Positions 6,794 through 14,991 of a DNA stretch of 34,411 bases are shown piece by piece; within the stretch, counting starts at the first letter, position 1; every line of letters starts with the position of its first letter. Under the pieces are notes generated by a model that ran no database searches, was not told the origin of the DNA, and saw only the letters and a list, made by a program, of their open reading frames with translations. The DNA lies in NCBI GenBank assembly GCA_900314715.1, contig OMWI01000044.1, forward strand, positions 1 to 34,411, read 5' to 3'. The position numbers and the translations under genes were made by a program. The stretch is from an uncultured Prevotellaceae bacterium. GTDB taxonomy: Bacteria > Bacteroidota > Bacteroidia > Bacteroidales > Bacteroidaceae.

Positions 6794-9341
6794 TACCAGC
6801 ACCTGTACCTTTGTATTTGCTTCGAGTGGTGTTGAATTTGTAGCGGATGGTGGCAACAATCTTGCGACGGTCATAATAGTTTCCCTGCCATAACTGTACG
6901 TGATGGTTGTAAACCAAATTGCCGTCACGACTTCGGTTAAGCAGATCTTCGCCAGCCAATTTGATGCTCAAACGGTCGTGAAAGAAAGTCTTGACAAGGC
7001 TTATACCCAGAACGGTTTGGTGGTAATCAAGATAGATATTCTGATAATGCCCAGGGCCTTGATATCTGAAATTCAACTCCCCTGTCAAAGTCTTGCTGAA
7101 GCTGAAAGTATTGTTCGTCTGGCATATCAGCATCGGCTTGTTCAGGGAAATGCTTCCTGCCGTTGTTTCCATCGTGAACCATTGCTTGCCGAAACCCAAT
7201 GACAACTGCGGATTCCAGATGCCAAACTTGGGCGCGAGTGACACAAAAGGCACGATCCGTTTCAGGCTGCTGATGTTCTTGTAGGTTACCAGCGTCACGT
7301 TGGAGTTGTCTATCTGCTCTATCCAATGTATAATCTGTCCGCGCTCATCAGAATAGTTGATTGATAATTGCAGAAACTTCCATATTCCTTGGATGGAAAC
7401 GTTGTGGATGATGGAATTGTCGAGCAATGGATTACCCCGCTGCATACCGTAACGATTGAGGTAGAACACATCATTACTCAACTGGCGATAGGTGGGGCGT
7501 GTGGTCTTGGCTGAGTAGGCTATCTGTGCCATAACCTTTCCAAGCTGCTTGCCGAAGGATAGTGAGGGGTAGAGATTGCTATAACTTCGGCTCTGTCCTT
7601 CTATGAGATGGTCACTTTCATAGTAATCAAAGTTCACGTGTTCAAAGCGGAGCCCCATACGTAATTGGCCAATCTTTGGCATCTTTATCGAATATTCGGC
7701 ATACGGACTGATGCTTTGCTCCTTCAGGGTGCTGAAGGTGGATACGACATAGTTCTGCGGATTAACATAGTCATCTTGTCGTTTGGTATTGATGTACTCT
7801 GCACCAAAGTCAAGCGAACCACCGAATAGCGGATAGGTCAGTGTTAGTTTTGATGCCAACATCCTGTTTCTCACCTTATTCTCCGCGTCAAGGATTCGGT
7901 CATCTTGTATCTGACAAGTTTCGGCAATCTTGCTTTGTTCGTCGTAGCCACTATGTAGATAATCGATATTCCAATCAATATCCAGTTTTCCTACTTTTCC
8001 AACGTAATAAGCATTGAGCTTATGGCGGGCTTTTCCTTTTGTCTTTTGATTGGTATAATTATGCCATTTGTCATAGAATTGTCCATTTGCCGTCACGTCG
8101 CTTGTCGTTGTAGCTGTAACGTCATGATTCGTGGGAAAAGCGTATTCATATTTTGTACCGAAAGTATGATGTTCACCCAACAAATAGTTGAAGCCGCCCT
8201 CAATACTATAGTCACGACTGATAGCATTCGACAGCATATCATTGCTTTGCTGCCATAATGTGTCGCTCTGAACCTTCTGAGTAAGTTCAGAATCCTGTAG
8301 GTATTTTCCCTTGCTGGCCCATAAGGAAGCGAATAAGTCAAGACCATTACTGCGGTAATTCATGTCGAGTGATGCGGCTTTCTGATTCTTGTGCCCTTGG
8401 CCAAAGCGTGCCCATGTATCTATGCTAAAGCCATCACCAGCCTTACGAACGGTCTTAATCTTAATAATCGCTCCCACCGTTGCATCATATTTTGCACCAG
8501 GATTGGTAATAAGTTCAATGTTTTTAATGTCAGTGGATTTTAGTTGTTCTAACTCTTTTTTGTTGCGCATCGGCCTTCCATTTATATAGATGATTGGAGT
8601 ACCTTTGCCAAATACTTCATAATTTTCGTCTTTTGCTATAATGCCAGGTACGTGTTTCAGAACATCAGCAGCGGTTCCTATCTGACTGAGTGGAGTATTT
8701 TCTACGTTCGTAATAAATCCTTCATCGCCCATCTGATATTGGGGCACGTGACCTTTTACTGTTACACCTTTTAGCGTATAGTTGTCAAGTTGTAAACGTA
8801 TTTTTCCCATATCAGATTTATTACAATATTGATATACGGTCTTGTAACCAATATAAGAAATACGAGCAATAACTTTGTTTTGTTCAATGGGAATGGCGAA
8901 ATAACCGCTCTCGTTAGATACGCCACCGCTAAGTAGCGTGGAGTCTACGGGATTGAGAACGGCAATATTGGCAAACGCGATAGGCAGACCTTTTTCGTCA
9001 ATGATGGTTCCCGTCAGATGTCGGTCAGTCTTGTGGGTACATTCAACGAAGATTTTCTTTCCTTCAGGATTGCTTGTATCGACAATCATGCTGATAGGAT
9101 AAAAGCCTATCATCTGTTGAATGGCTTCGGGTAGTGTCTTTCGATTGATAGTGGTAGTTATACGGAAGTCCTCCAACTCGTTGTAGATGAACATGATAGT
9201 ATAGTCGGTCTGCTGCTCGGCGAGTTGGTTAAGAGCATCGGCGATAGACACATTATTATAATTATAAGAGATACGTTTCTGAGCCTGCGTACTGACAGTC
9301 AGCAGTAGGGCAAGAAAGAGTAGTGTGAAATGTCTGTTCAT
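6771..9341 (-). CDS. TonB-dependent outer-membrane receptor with STN signalling domain
   Basis: This 856-residue outer-membrane protein likely imports a substrate and reports its presence to the neighbouring anti-sigma factor. Features in order: signal peptide (1-20); a secretin/TonB N-terminal (STN)-like domain (about 24-100, ISYNYNNVSIADALNQL); a carboxypeptidase-regulatory-like beta sandwich (about 110-195, GTIIDEKGLPIAFANI); a plug domain (about 205-300, containing ADVLKHVPGI and PIIYINGRPM); and a C-terminal barrel resembling the OMP_b-brl_3 family. The gene is the last of a minus-strand operon, 12 bp after the FecR-like gene. The STN domain next to ECF sigma and FecR-like genes is the established arrangement for cell-surface signalling. 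No SusD partner is present, so a role in polysaccharide uptake is not supported; the ligand is unknown. Confidence 0.85.
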   Translation of the reverse strand: MNRHFTLLFLALLLTVSTQAQKRISYNYNNVSIADALNQLAEQQTDYTIMFIYNELEDFRITTTINRKTLPEAIQQMIGFYPISMIVDTSNPEGKKIFVECTHKTDRHLTGTIIDEKGLPIAFANIAVLNPVDSTLLSGGVSNESGYFAIPIEQNKVIARISYIGYKTVYQYCNKSDMGKIRLQLDNYTLKGVTVKGHVPQYQMGDEGFITNVENTPLSQIGTAADVLKHVPGIIAKDENYEVFGKGTPIIYINGRPMRNKKELEQLKSTDIKNIELITNPGAKYDATVGAIIKIKTVRKAGDGFSIDTWARFGQGHKNQKAASLDMNYRSNGLDLFASLWASKGKYLQDSELTQKVQSDTLWQQSNDMLSNAISRDYSIEGGFNYLLGEHHTFGTKYEYAFPTNHDVTATTTSDVTANGQFYDKWHNYTNQKTKGKARHKLNAYYVGKVGKLDIDWNIDYLHSGYDEQSKIAETCQIQDDRILDAENKVRNRMLASKLTLTYPLFGGSLDFGAEYINTKRQDDYVNPQNYVVSTFSTLKEQSISPYAEYSIKMPKIGQLRMGLRFEHVNFDYYESDHLIEGQSRSYSNLYPSLSFGKQLGKVMAQIAYSAKTTRPTYRQLSNDVFYLNRYGMQRGNPLLDNSIIHNVSIQGIWKFLQLSINYSDERGQIIHWIEQIDNSNVTLVTYKNISSLKRIVPFVSLAPKFGIWNPQLSLGFGKQWFTMETTAGSISLNKPMLICQTNNTFSFSKTLTGELNFRYQGPGHYQNIYLDYHQTVLGISLVKTFFHDRLSIKLAGEDLLNRSRDGNLVYNHHVQLWQGNYYDRRKIVATIRYKFNTTRSKYKGTGAGNEEKNRL

Positions 9342-9353
9342 GACTGCTGACGA

Positions 9354-10016
9354 CTATTGTATGGTGATTTGTTTATCTTTTAGTGTGACGGTCAGACGCT
9401 CGAATTGGTTGAGGTCTCTGATTACTTGTTCGATGCTCTGTTGAGGATTCCATACGAAACGGAATCGGAGTTGTCGGACTTCGTCGTTGGCAAATATGAC
9501 TTCTGTATCGTAATACGCGGCTATCTCTGGCAACATCTTCTCTAATGGAATGTTGTCGTAGATGACAGGTTGCACGGTGACGGTATCGTTGGCAAGTGTA
9601 TCGGCAGTAACAATCTCTTGGCGCGGATTAGAAATCCGTGTTTCGTGAGTCGGGGATTTTATGTCCCCTCCAACGATGTTGTTCACGATTTGAATGGCAG
9701 CAAAGGCAATACCAGATATAAGTAGCATTCCGATGAATGATGCTGCTATCTTTCGAAATACAGAATAAGACTGCCTTGTTTGTTGTGCAGTAGCAAATTC
9801 TTCATTTTCTACGAATCGCTTCCATGCAGCATTCACATCGACGGACTCGTTATCTTGACGATGTCTACTGCTGCGCTTTGCTTCTACCATAAGACGGTAG
9901 ACTTCGCGTGTATCTTTATCATGGTTGATGATACCCCTGATTTCCTGTTCGGTGTATGCATCTGGATTGTCGAGCATTTCCAGTAGTTGATGGATTTTTT
10001 CGTTTGTCGTTTCCAT
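9354..10016 (-). CDS. Minimal FecR-like anti-sigma factor
   Basis: This 220-residue single-pass inner-membrane protein probably holds the upstream sigma factor inactive. Residues 1-85 are cytoplasmic and helical (anti-sigma part), 91-113 form a transmembrane helix, and 152-220 form an STN-like C-terminal domain similar to DUF4974 (IPLEKMLPEIAAYYDTEV, then RFVWNPQQSIEQVI). Typical Bacteroidota FecR proteins are about 300-400 residues, with a beta-rich FecR domain between the membrane helix and this C-terminal domain. Here that domain is absent: only about 38 polar residues bridge the two. The gene lies 13 bp after the sigma gene and 12 bp before the receptor gene, so the three are almost certainly co-transcribed. 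Confidence 0.8.
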   Translation of the reverse strand: METTNEKIHQLLEMLDNPDAYTEQEIRGIINHDKDTREVYRLMVEAKRSSRHRQDNESVDVNAAWKRFVENEEFATAQQTRQSYSVFRKIAASFIGMLLISGIAFAAIQIVNNIVGGDIKSPTHETRISNPRQEIVTADTLANDTVTVQPVIYDNIPLEKMLPEIAAYYDTEVIFANDEVRQLRFRFVWNPQQSIEQVIRDLNQFERLTVTLKDKQITIQ

Positions 10017-10029
10017 TGTTGTTGTCGTT

Positions 10030-10512
10030 TTAATGATTCTCGAAGTAATGTCTGATTCGCTGAATGCTTTGCATGAGATATTTATAGGTGGTATTCGGGT
10101 TCAAACCAAGCCGTTTGGCAATCTCACCTATGGTCAGGTCATCATCGAAACGGAGGTGGAAGATACTCCGATGCGGTTCTTTCAGTTGCTCGTCAACGAA
10201 AGATGAGATGTCGTCGAGCCATTCCAATCGCTTTTCAATCGCTTGTTGGTCCGTTTCATCGTATACAGGTAAAAGATTCTTTACTTTATCGTGCAGTTGC
10301 ATCTGTCGAATTCTGTTTAGGCAGGCATGGCGTACAGCTGTCAGTAAATAACCGTCATTCTTGGGTAGAATGTCGCTATCTGCAACATGCAAGAAGATGT
10401 CCTGAACAATGTCCTCAGCTTCCTTGTCATCTCCTAACAAAACCTTGGCCAGATGAATCATCTTGTTATAGTTCTGGCGGAAAAGCTGTTCCAATATTTT
10501 TTGTTCAAGCAT
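10030..10512 (-). CDS. ECF-type RNA polymerase sigma factor
   Basis: This 160-residue sigma-70 family protein has region 2 at about residues 8-75 (MIHLAKVLLGDDKEAEDIVQ) and region 4 at about 100-155 (helix-turn-helix LTIGEIAKRLGLNPNTTYKYL). It lacks regions 1 and 3, as expected for extracytoplasmic-function sigma factors, and its length is normal for the FecI-like group of Bacteroidota. It is first in a sigma / anti-sigma / receptor operon and would direct transcription of this or related cassettes once the receptor is engaged. The 192-bp upstream region is shared with a divergent nucleotidyltransferase gene, and no standard -7 box for the sigma gene was recognised, which would fit autoregulation. 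Confidence 0.9.
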   Translation of the reverse strand: MLEQKILEQLFRQNYNKMIHLAKVLLGDDKEAEDIVQDIFLHVADSDILPKNDGYLLTAVRHACLNRIRQMQLHDKVKNLLPVYDETDQQAIEKRLEWLDDISSFVDEQLKEPHRSIFHLRFDDDLTIGEIAKRLGLNPNTTYKYLMQSIQRIRHYFENH

Positions 10513-10692
10513 ATCAGTCTCTTCTTATTTGCACCTCGTTTTTGAGGCACGTCTATATATAAGACACTTCAGCAACTTCGTTTTTTTACGGAAATGCCAT
10601 TTTTTTTCGTAACATTGGCTTTGCCGAAGTTACTTTCACTCGGAAATGAACAGAAAAGTTTTCTTTTCTTTTTCTTTTCTCTCGATTTTTCG

Positions 10693-10701
10693 TAACTTTG
10701 C
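10693..10701 (+). promoter_or_regulatory. -7 box immediately before the NTP_transf_5 start codon
   Basis: TAACTTTGC matches TAnnTTTGC but ends only 3 bases before the ATG at 10705, so transcription from it would begin at or just inside the start codon (a leaderless mRNA). The preceding 30 bases are a T/C-rich tract without a clear TTTG. The rest of 10513-10692 is AT-rich with an AACTTCG (10574) / CGAAGTT (10625) inverted pair and no gene. Confidence 0.45.
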
Positions 10702-10704
10702 AAC

Positions 10705-11745
10705 ATGGATGAACTATTTTATACCATATTGCGAGCAGAACTTTGGCAACAGCCAATCGGAAATATCAGTTTAACGCCACAACAGGCTAAGGATTTCATT
10801 GAAGAAGCCAAGAAACAATCCGTGGCTGGCTTGTTCTGTAATAGTTTGGTTCATCATGATATTCCCATCGGAAAGGAATACACGTTGAAAGCTCTTGCCA
10901 TTGTCAAGAAAGTAACGAAAGAGAATAAAAAACGCAATTTCGACGTTGCACATTTTTGTCGTTTCTTTCAACGACAAAATATTCCATTTGTTATCGTTAA
11001 AGGGCAATCGGTAGCGGCATTGTATCCACATCCCGACTTGCGGCAATCAGGAGATATTGATGTGTTTTGTGGACAAAATCATTTTGTGGAAGCACGAGAG
11101 CAAATTGCCCAAAAGACAGACTTACAATTTGATCCAGCCATACCCGTTAAGCACTTGGCGTTTAGTATCGATGGCTCGAAATATGAGTTGCATCGCATCT
11201 TGTCGATATTCAGTTATCCTCCCAATCAACAATTCTTCAATGAAAATATGGAAGAAGCGTTGATACGACATGATGAGATAGAAATCGATGGCGTGAAAGT
11301 TCCCGTGTTGGCTCCTACAGATAGCATCTTTTTCCAAGTAGTACATATTTTCTATCATATCATCAAGGAAGGTATAGGATTACGCCAGTTATGCGACTTG
11401 GCAATCTTTGTTCATGCTAACCAAGAGCGCGTAGATTTTGATGAGTTACAATCCAACCTAAAAAAAATAGGCCTGGAAGAATTCTTCCAAGCCATTATGA
11501 GTATATTGGTTGACCAATTGGGATTAACTTTGCGTATCTCAGGTTTTACTCCTCGAACGTCAACACTTGCAAAAAAAATACTGAAGGATATTAACGATGG
11601 GGGAAATTTTGGAAGGGCATTAGAGGAAAATCGTATTTTGATAATCTTACGACATTATATCAAATATCTGCCTGATGCCACAAAAGAAATATTGTATATT
11701 CCATACGAGAAATTCACTCGTAAAAAGAGAGGACTAACGTCTTAA
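10705..11745 (+). CDS. NTP_transf_5 family nucleotidyltransferase (plus-strand copy)
   Basis: This 346-residue protein of the minimal-nucleotidyltransferase fold carries the family's core: VIVKGQSVAALYP (97-108) followed by the metal-binding GDIDVF (116-121). The C-terminal half is helical, with an IGLRQLCDLAIF segment. Members of this Pfam family (NTP_transf_5, PF14907) are frequent in capsule/exopolysaccharide loci and in some peptide-modification clusters, but their substrates are mostly unknown. It is the only plus-strand gene of the polysaccharide region and ends 4 bp from a convergent gene of the same family at 11750-12889. It may therefore be a duplicated and inverted edge gene of the locus. 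The start codon follows a candidate promoter by only 3 bases, so leaderless translation or a mis-assigned promoter is possible. Confidence 0.8.
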   Translation: MDELFYTILRAELWQQPIGNISLTPQQAKDFIEEAKKQSVAGLFCNSLVHHDIPIGKEYTLKALAIVKKVTKENKKRNFDVAHFCRFFQRQNIPFVIVKGQSVAALYPHPDLRQSGDIDVFCGQNHFVEAREQIAQKTDLQFDPAIPVKHLAFSIDGSKYELHRILSIFSYPPNQQFFNENMEEALIRHDEIEIDGVKVPVLAPTDSIFFQVVHIFYHIIKEGIGLRQLCDLAIFVHANQERVDFDELQSNLKKIGLEEFFQAIMSILVDQLGLTLRISGFTPRTSTLAKKILKDINDGGNFGRALEENRILIILRHYIKYLPDATKEILYIPYEKFTRKKRGLTS

Positions 11746-11749
11746 ATCC

Positions 11750-12889
11750 TTAATGATTACTATTCTTTTTCTTTCCAGGTAAATTGTATTTCTTTTGATA
11801 TTTCTTGATATAAAAGAAATGAACGTATAAATCGTGGAAAGGCATCCAAATCACATTGCTGGGATAATGGGTAAGTAAGCGGAATTTGAATTGTTCTAAT
11901 TTCAAGAATTTCTGAATGCCTGAGGATTTTCGCATATCGGAAAGCCTTGAGTCTTTTTTACCCATGTCACCGCTTTGGATGATTTCGCTCAATAAAAACT
12001 TTCCCTCTTTCTCATTGGCATCAATTAGAAGATATTGTTCTTCCAATCCCAATACGTTGTGCAAGATATACATGACAGCACTGGTGAATTTCATCAACTT
12101 AAATTCACGCAAACGGTCAATTATCTCTTGCTTTTTTTCTTTAGAAAGGGGAGACTCTGCCCATTTCTTCAATAAATAATAGTAGTCAATCAGTTGTCGT
12201 ATGCCGATTCCTTCAGTTCTTAAATGTTTGTCTAAGTGAAGCAATTGGTAAACGATGTTGAAATCTAAGGTGGGCATGGAGAATTGACCGATACCATCAG
12301 GTGCATCTACTACGTTCTTGAATTGTCTATCCGCTACTTCTGCAATATATTTTTGAAGTTTCTTATTGAGAAAAGGATTCTCCAAATAGGCAGGGATAAA
12401 ATGCGCCTCAACCAATATTTCTTTAGTGTATGGGAAATCCACATCGTGATAAACCACTTCTTTCGGATGGCTGACTCGACAGATGAAATCCACAACCTTG
12501 TCTCTTCCTCCTTCAACCCAAATGTCTATATCTCCTGGATTTCGTGTATATGCATCTGGGTATAATAAAGCATTACCTTGTCCTTTTAAAATACATGTGC
12601 GGAAACCTTCCTTTTGAAAGAAATCAGTAATTTCAACACATTGTTTATATACAGTCTTGTTGGTCGGAGGAATCCTGAGAGATGAAGACATCCAATCAAG
12701 AACAATGTCATCTTTCAGTTTGAGATGTTTTTGCATGGCGTACCAATAAACTCCAACGATCTTTTGTTTCTTGGCAAACAACTTCATACCATGCCAATCC
12801 AATTGTTCCATCAGTTTTTCGATGGAAGAAGTATCTAATGGATTCAGACACCATTTAAGAAAAGCCAAATATTGATTTATTTGATCCAT
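11750..12889 (-). CDS. NTP_transf_5 family nucleotidyltransferase (last gene of the polysaccharide operon)
   Basis: This 379-residue protein has the same architecture as its convergent neighbour: CILKGQGNALLYP (99-111), the metal-binding GDIDIW motif (119-124), and a helical C-terminal half with IGIRQLIDYYYLLKKW. The two proteins share motif order and spacing, although they are clearly diverged. Nucleotidyl transfer onto a small molecule, sugar or protein is the expected chemistry; the acceptor is unknown. It is the final gene of the minus-strand locus, 98 bp after the transferase at 12988-13839, and only 4 bp separates its stop from the stop of the plus-strand copy, leaving no room for a dedicated terminator between them. 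The reading frame is open for 27 codons upstream of the ATG but contains no usable start codon there. Confidence 0.8.
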   Translation of the reverse strand: MDQINQYLAFLKWCLNPLDTSSIEKLMEQLDWHGMKLFAKKQKIVGVYWYAMQKHLKLKDDIVLDWMSSSLRIPPTNKTVYKQCVEITDFFQKEGFRTCILKGQGNALLYPDAYTRNPGDIDIWVEGGRDKVVDFICRVSHPKEVVYHDVDFPYTKEILVEAHFIPAYLENPFLNKKLQKYIAEVADRQFKNVVDAPDGIGQFSMPTLDFNIVYQLLHLDKHLRTEGIGIRQLIDYYYLLKKWAESPLSKEKKQEIIDRLREFKLMKFTSAVMYILHNVLGLEEQYLLIDANEKEGKFLLSEIIQSGDMGKKDSRLSDMRKSSGIQKFLKLEQFKFRLLTHYPSNVIWMPFHDLYVHFFYIKKYQKKYNLPGKKKNSNH

Positions 12890-12987
12890 TCCTTGAAAAC
12901 GTTGTATAAAAGGGGGAATTCTTTTTTCTATCGTATTCAGTGAATATCCGTTATAAATGATATCATTGTCTTAAAATAGAAAAGACA

Positions 12988-13839
12988 CTAAAACTTTTTG
13001 TGTTTTAATTTGGATGAACCACGCCTAATGATCTGTTTGGCAAATCGTGGTGTAAACATATAAATAACTCGATACCATGAGATAGCTTTCTTTTCCAAAA
13101 GTATGTTTAATCCAAAATCCAATAGTATATCCTTTCTTGTTATTAGATGATGATGTAATGTCATCTTAACATCATTATCGATATTTCCTTGATGAATGGT
13201 TTCAATCCAATATGGTTTTTTCTTGTTATTGACGAGTTCAATGCCAATGTGAGGATACTTGAAAATGGAGAAATGCCAAAATCCCCAAACAGTTTTTATT
13301 TGTTCGGTTAATCTCTCATAATAAGTAAGGAAATGATTGTTCTTATATGGAATTCTTACGGCAATATTCATTTCCTCATAATATTGTATTCCGTATTGAT
13401 AAGAAATAATGGTATTGTATTTTAAGTTCTTTACCCTTGTTTGAACGTCTTTTATGAAGTCTTTGTGTATAGCGTCATCGTTATCCAAATATGTTGTCAG
13501 TAATTCATTCTGAGATTTATCGGAATTTATATATGCCAAGTGTCTGAAATAACTTTGGAACAATTTCGTTTCTTTTTCTCCACAATAATATGGAAGAAAA
13601 GAGTCGTATTCTTGTTGTAATCTTTGTATGCGTTCTTTATATATCTCAGGTGTGTCTTTGTCAAATAAGCAAATCCATTTGAAATCTTGACATGTCTGGG
13701 CTTTTATGGATGGCCATGTATATGTCTCAAATAAACGGAATCTTTCTTCCAACCACTCTTTTGTCTGAATGGATTGGTGGTTCTTATCTTCTTTCCACCA
13801 AAGTTTCAAGTTAAATCGTGTAAGGATGAAATGATTCAC
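12988..13839 (-). CDS. Putative rhamnosyltransferase-family glycosyltransferase
   Basis: This 283-residue protein resembles the 'putative rhamnosyl transferase' family (PF11316-like). It starts MNHFILTRFNLK, has ERFRLFETYTWPSIKAQT followed by WICLFDKDTP, and carries a TTYLDNDDAIHKDFI segment whose acidic residues would bind the nucleotide-sugar metal. No membrane segment is visible, so it should act at the cytoplasmic face on a lipid-linked oligosaccharide. The start overlaps the previous gene's stop by 4 bp (ATGA), indicating translational coupling with the GT4 transferase at 13836-14951. The true donor sugar is not deducible; no dTDP-rhamnose genes lie in this window. Confidence 0.75.
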   Translation of the reverse strand: MNHFILTRFNLKLWWKEDKNHQSIQTKEWLEERFRLFETYTWPSIKAQTCQDFKWICLFDKDTPEIYKERIQRLQQEYDSFLPYYCGEKETKLFQSYFRHLAYINSDKSQNELLTTYLDNDDAIHKDFIKDVQTRVKNLKYNTIISYQYGIQYYEEMNIAVRIPYKNNHFLTYYERLTEQIKTVWGFWHFSIFKYPHIGIELVNNKKKPYWIETIHQGNIDNDVKMTLHHHLITRKDILLDFGLNILLEKKAISWYRVIYMFTPRFAKQIIRRGSSKLKHKKF

Positions 13840-14951
13840 TTTCTTGGCTTATTCTCGAAACACTTTTGGTAAACCTTGCATACTTCGTTGGCGATATATT
13901 TCCAATCGTATTTCTGCATGTCGTATTTCACAGGACAAAATGCTGTTTCAATGTTATTTTGCAGGGCAGAGACTAAATCTTCCATTTCACCTAAATGGAA
14001 ATAGCACTTCTTGTCAAGATTCAGTTCGGTGTGGGCAGGAATATCACTGACAATCACAGGCAATTGATAACTCATTGCCTCTAAAAGACCAATTGGCAAT
14101 CCTTCGTGAGAAGATGGAAGTACGAAGCATCGAGCATTTGTGAGTAGTGTTTGTAATTTTACTCCCTTTACAAAACCTGTCATGATTACACCGTTTTCTC
14201 TTGCCATCTTTTTCAAAGATAGCGAGTATTCATCCTCAAAGTCTGCATCACCGGCAATGACCAATTTAATATTATTGTCAATACCCCTATCTTTAAGTTT
14301 AACGAATGCTTCAATGAGATGATGCAAATTTTTTTCAGGAACGATTCTACACATTGCCAAAATGTATTGTCGATTATCAATTCCCAATGACTTGAGATAT
14401 GAGGGATTATCGTAAAAGACAGGAGAATTAACTCCATTTGGAATTACATGACAGTCGTTTCGATGATAATTGTTCCTTAAAATGTCATCAATTCCTTTTG
14501 ATATGACAATAACTTCATTTGCGTATTTTGTTCCCCATTTTTCACCAATTCTTAATATAGATTTGGCAAGCTTTCCCCATTTCTCTCGTTCGTAATCAGA
14601 ACCATGGGAAGTAAAGACAACCTTCATGCCTAATAAGCGAGCAAATGGAGTGAGTAGGGCAGGACCAATGGCATGTATATGTACCAAGTCAGCCCCTATC
14701 ATTTTAGCTTTAAGGATAGCAAAAAAAGTATGTACTATTGCTTCAAAAGCCTTGATCTTAGGCGCATATAAATCAATTAGTTCTATGCCATTCCATTCCT
14801 TTAATCCATCATTTACATAGTTTTTTCTGCGAGTAAGGCTAACTTTAAAACCATGTTGCACAATCAATGGATAAAGATGTTCGCAATGGGTTTCTACTCC
14901 TCCCATTACATTAGGTATGCCTCTGGTTCCTGTTACTACAATATGTTTCAT
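13836..14951 (-). CDS. GT4-family glycosyltransferase with DUF1972-type N-terminus
   Basis: This 371-residue GT-B fold transferase opens with VTGTRGIPNVMGGVETHCEHL (written here as motif 6-26 in two parts: VTGTRGIPNVMGG, then VETHCEHL), typical of DUF1972/GT4 capsule transferases. It has SHGSDYEREKWG near residue 115, IPNGVN at 170-175, and the EX7E donor-binding motif with Glu283 and Glu291 (SHEGLPIGLLEAM). It would transfer a sugar from a nucleotide donor to the growing lipid-linked repeat unit. Its stop overlaps the next gene's start by 4 bp, and it begins 40 bp after the radical SAM gene. Linkage and donor are unknown. Confidence 0.85.
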   Translation of the reverse strand: MKHIVVTGTRGIPNVMGGVETHCEHLYPLIVQHGFKVSLTRRKNYVNDGLKEWNGIELIDLYAPKIKAFEAIVHTFFAILKAKMIGADLVHIHAIGPALLTPFARLLGMKVVFTSHGSDYEREKWGKLAKSILRIGEKWGTKYANEVIVISKGIDDILRNNYHRNDCHVIPNGVNSPVFYDNPSYLKSLGIDNRQYILAMCRIVPEKNLHHLIEAFVKLKDRGIDNNIKLVIAGDADFEDEYSLSLKKMARENGVIMTGFVKGVKLQTLLTNARCFVLPSSHEGLPIGLLEAMSYQLPVIVSDIPAHTELNLDKKCYFHLGEMEDLVSALQNNIETAFCPVKYDMQKYDWKYIANEVCKVYQKCFENKPRK

Positions 14952-14991
14952 TTGAGATAGGGCTAATGTAGATTTAGTTGTTTGATGTGTA

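Noticed and set aside
12890-12970. Upstream extension of the NTP_transf_5 gene at 11750-12889
   Set aside because: The frame is open for 27 codons upstream, but no ATG, GTG or TTG occurs in it, so the ATG at 12889 is kept.
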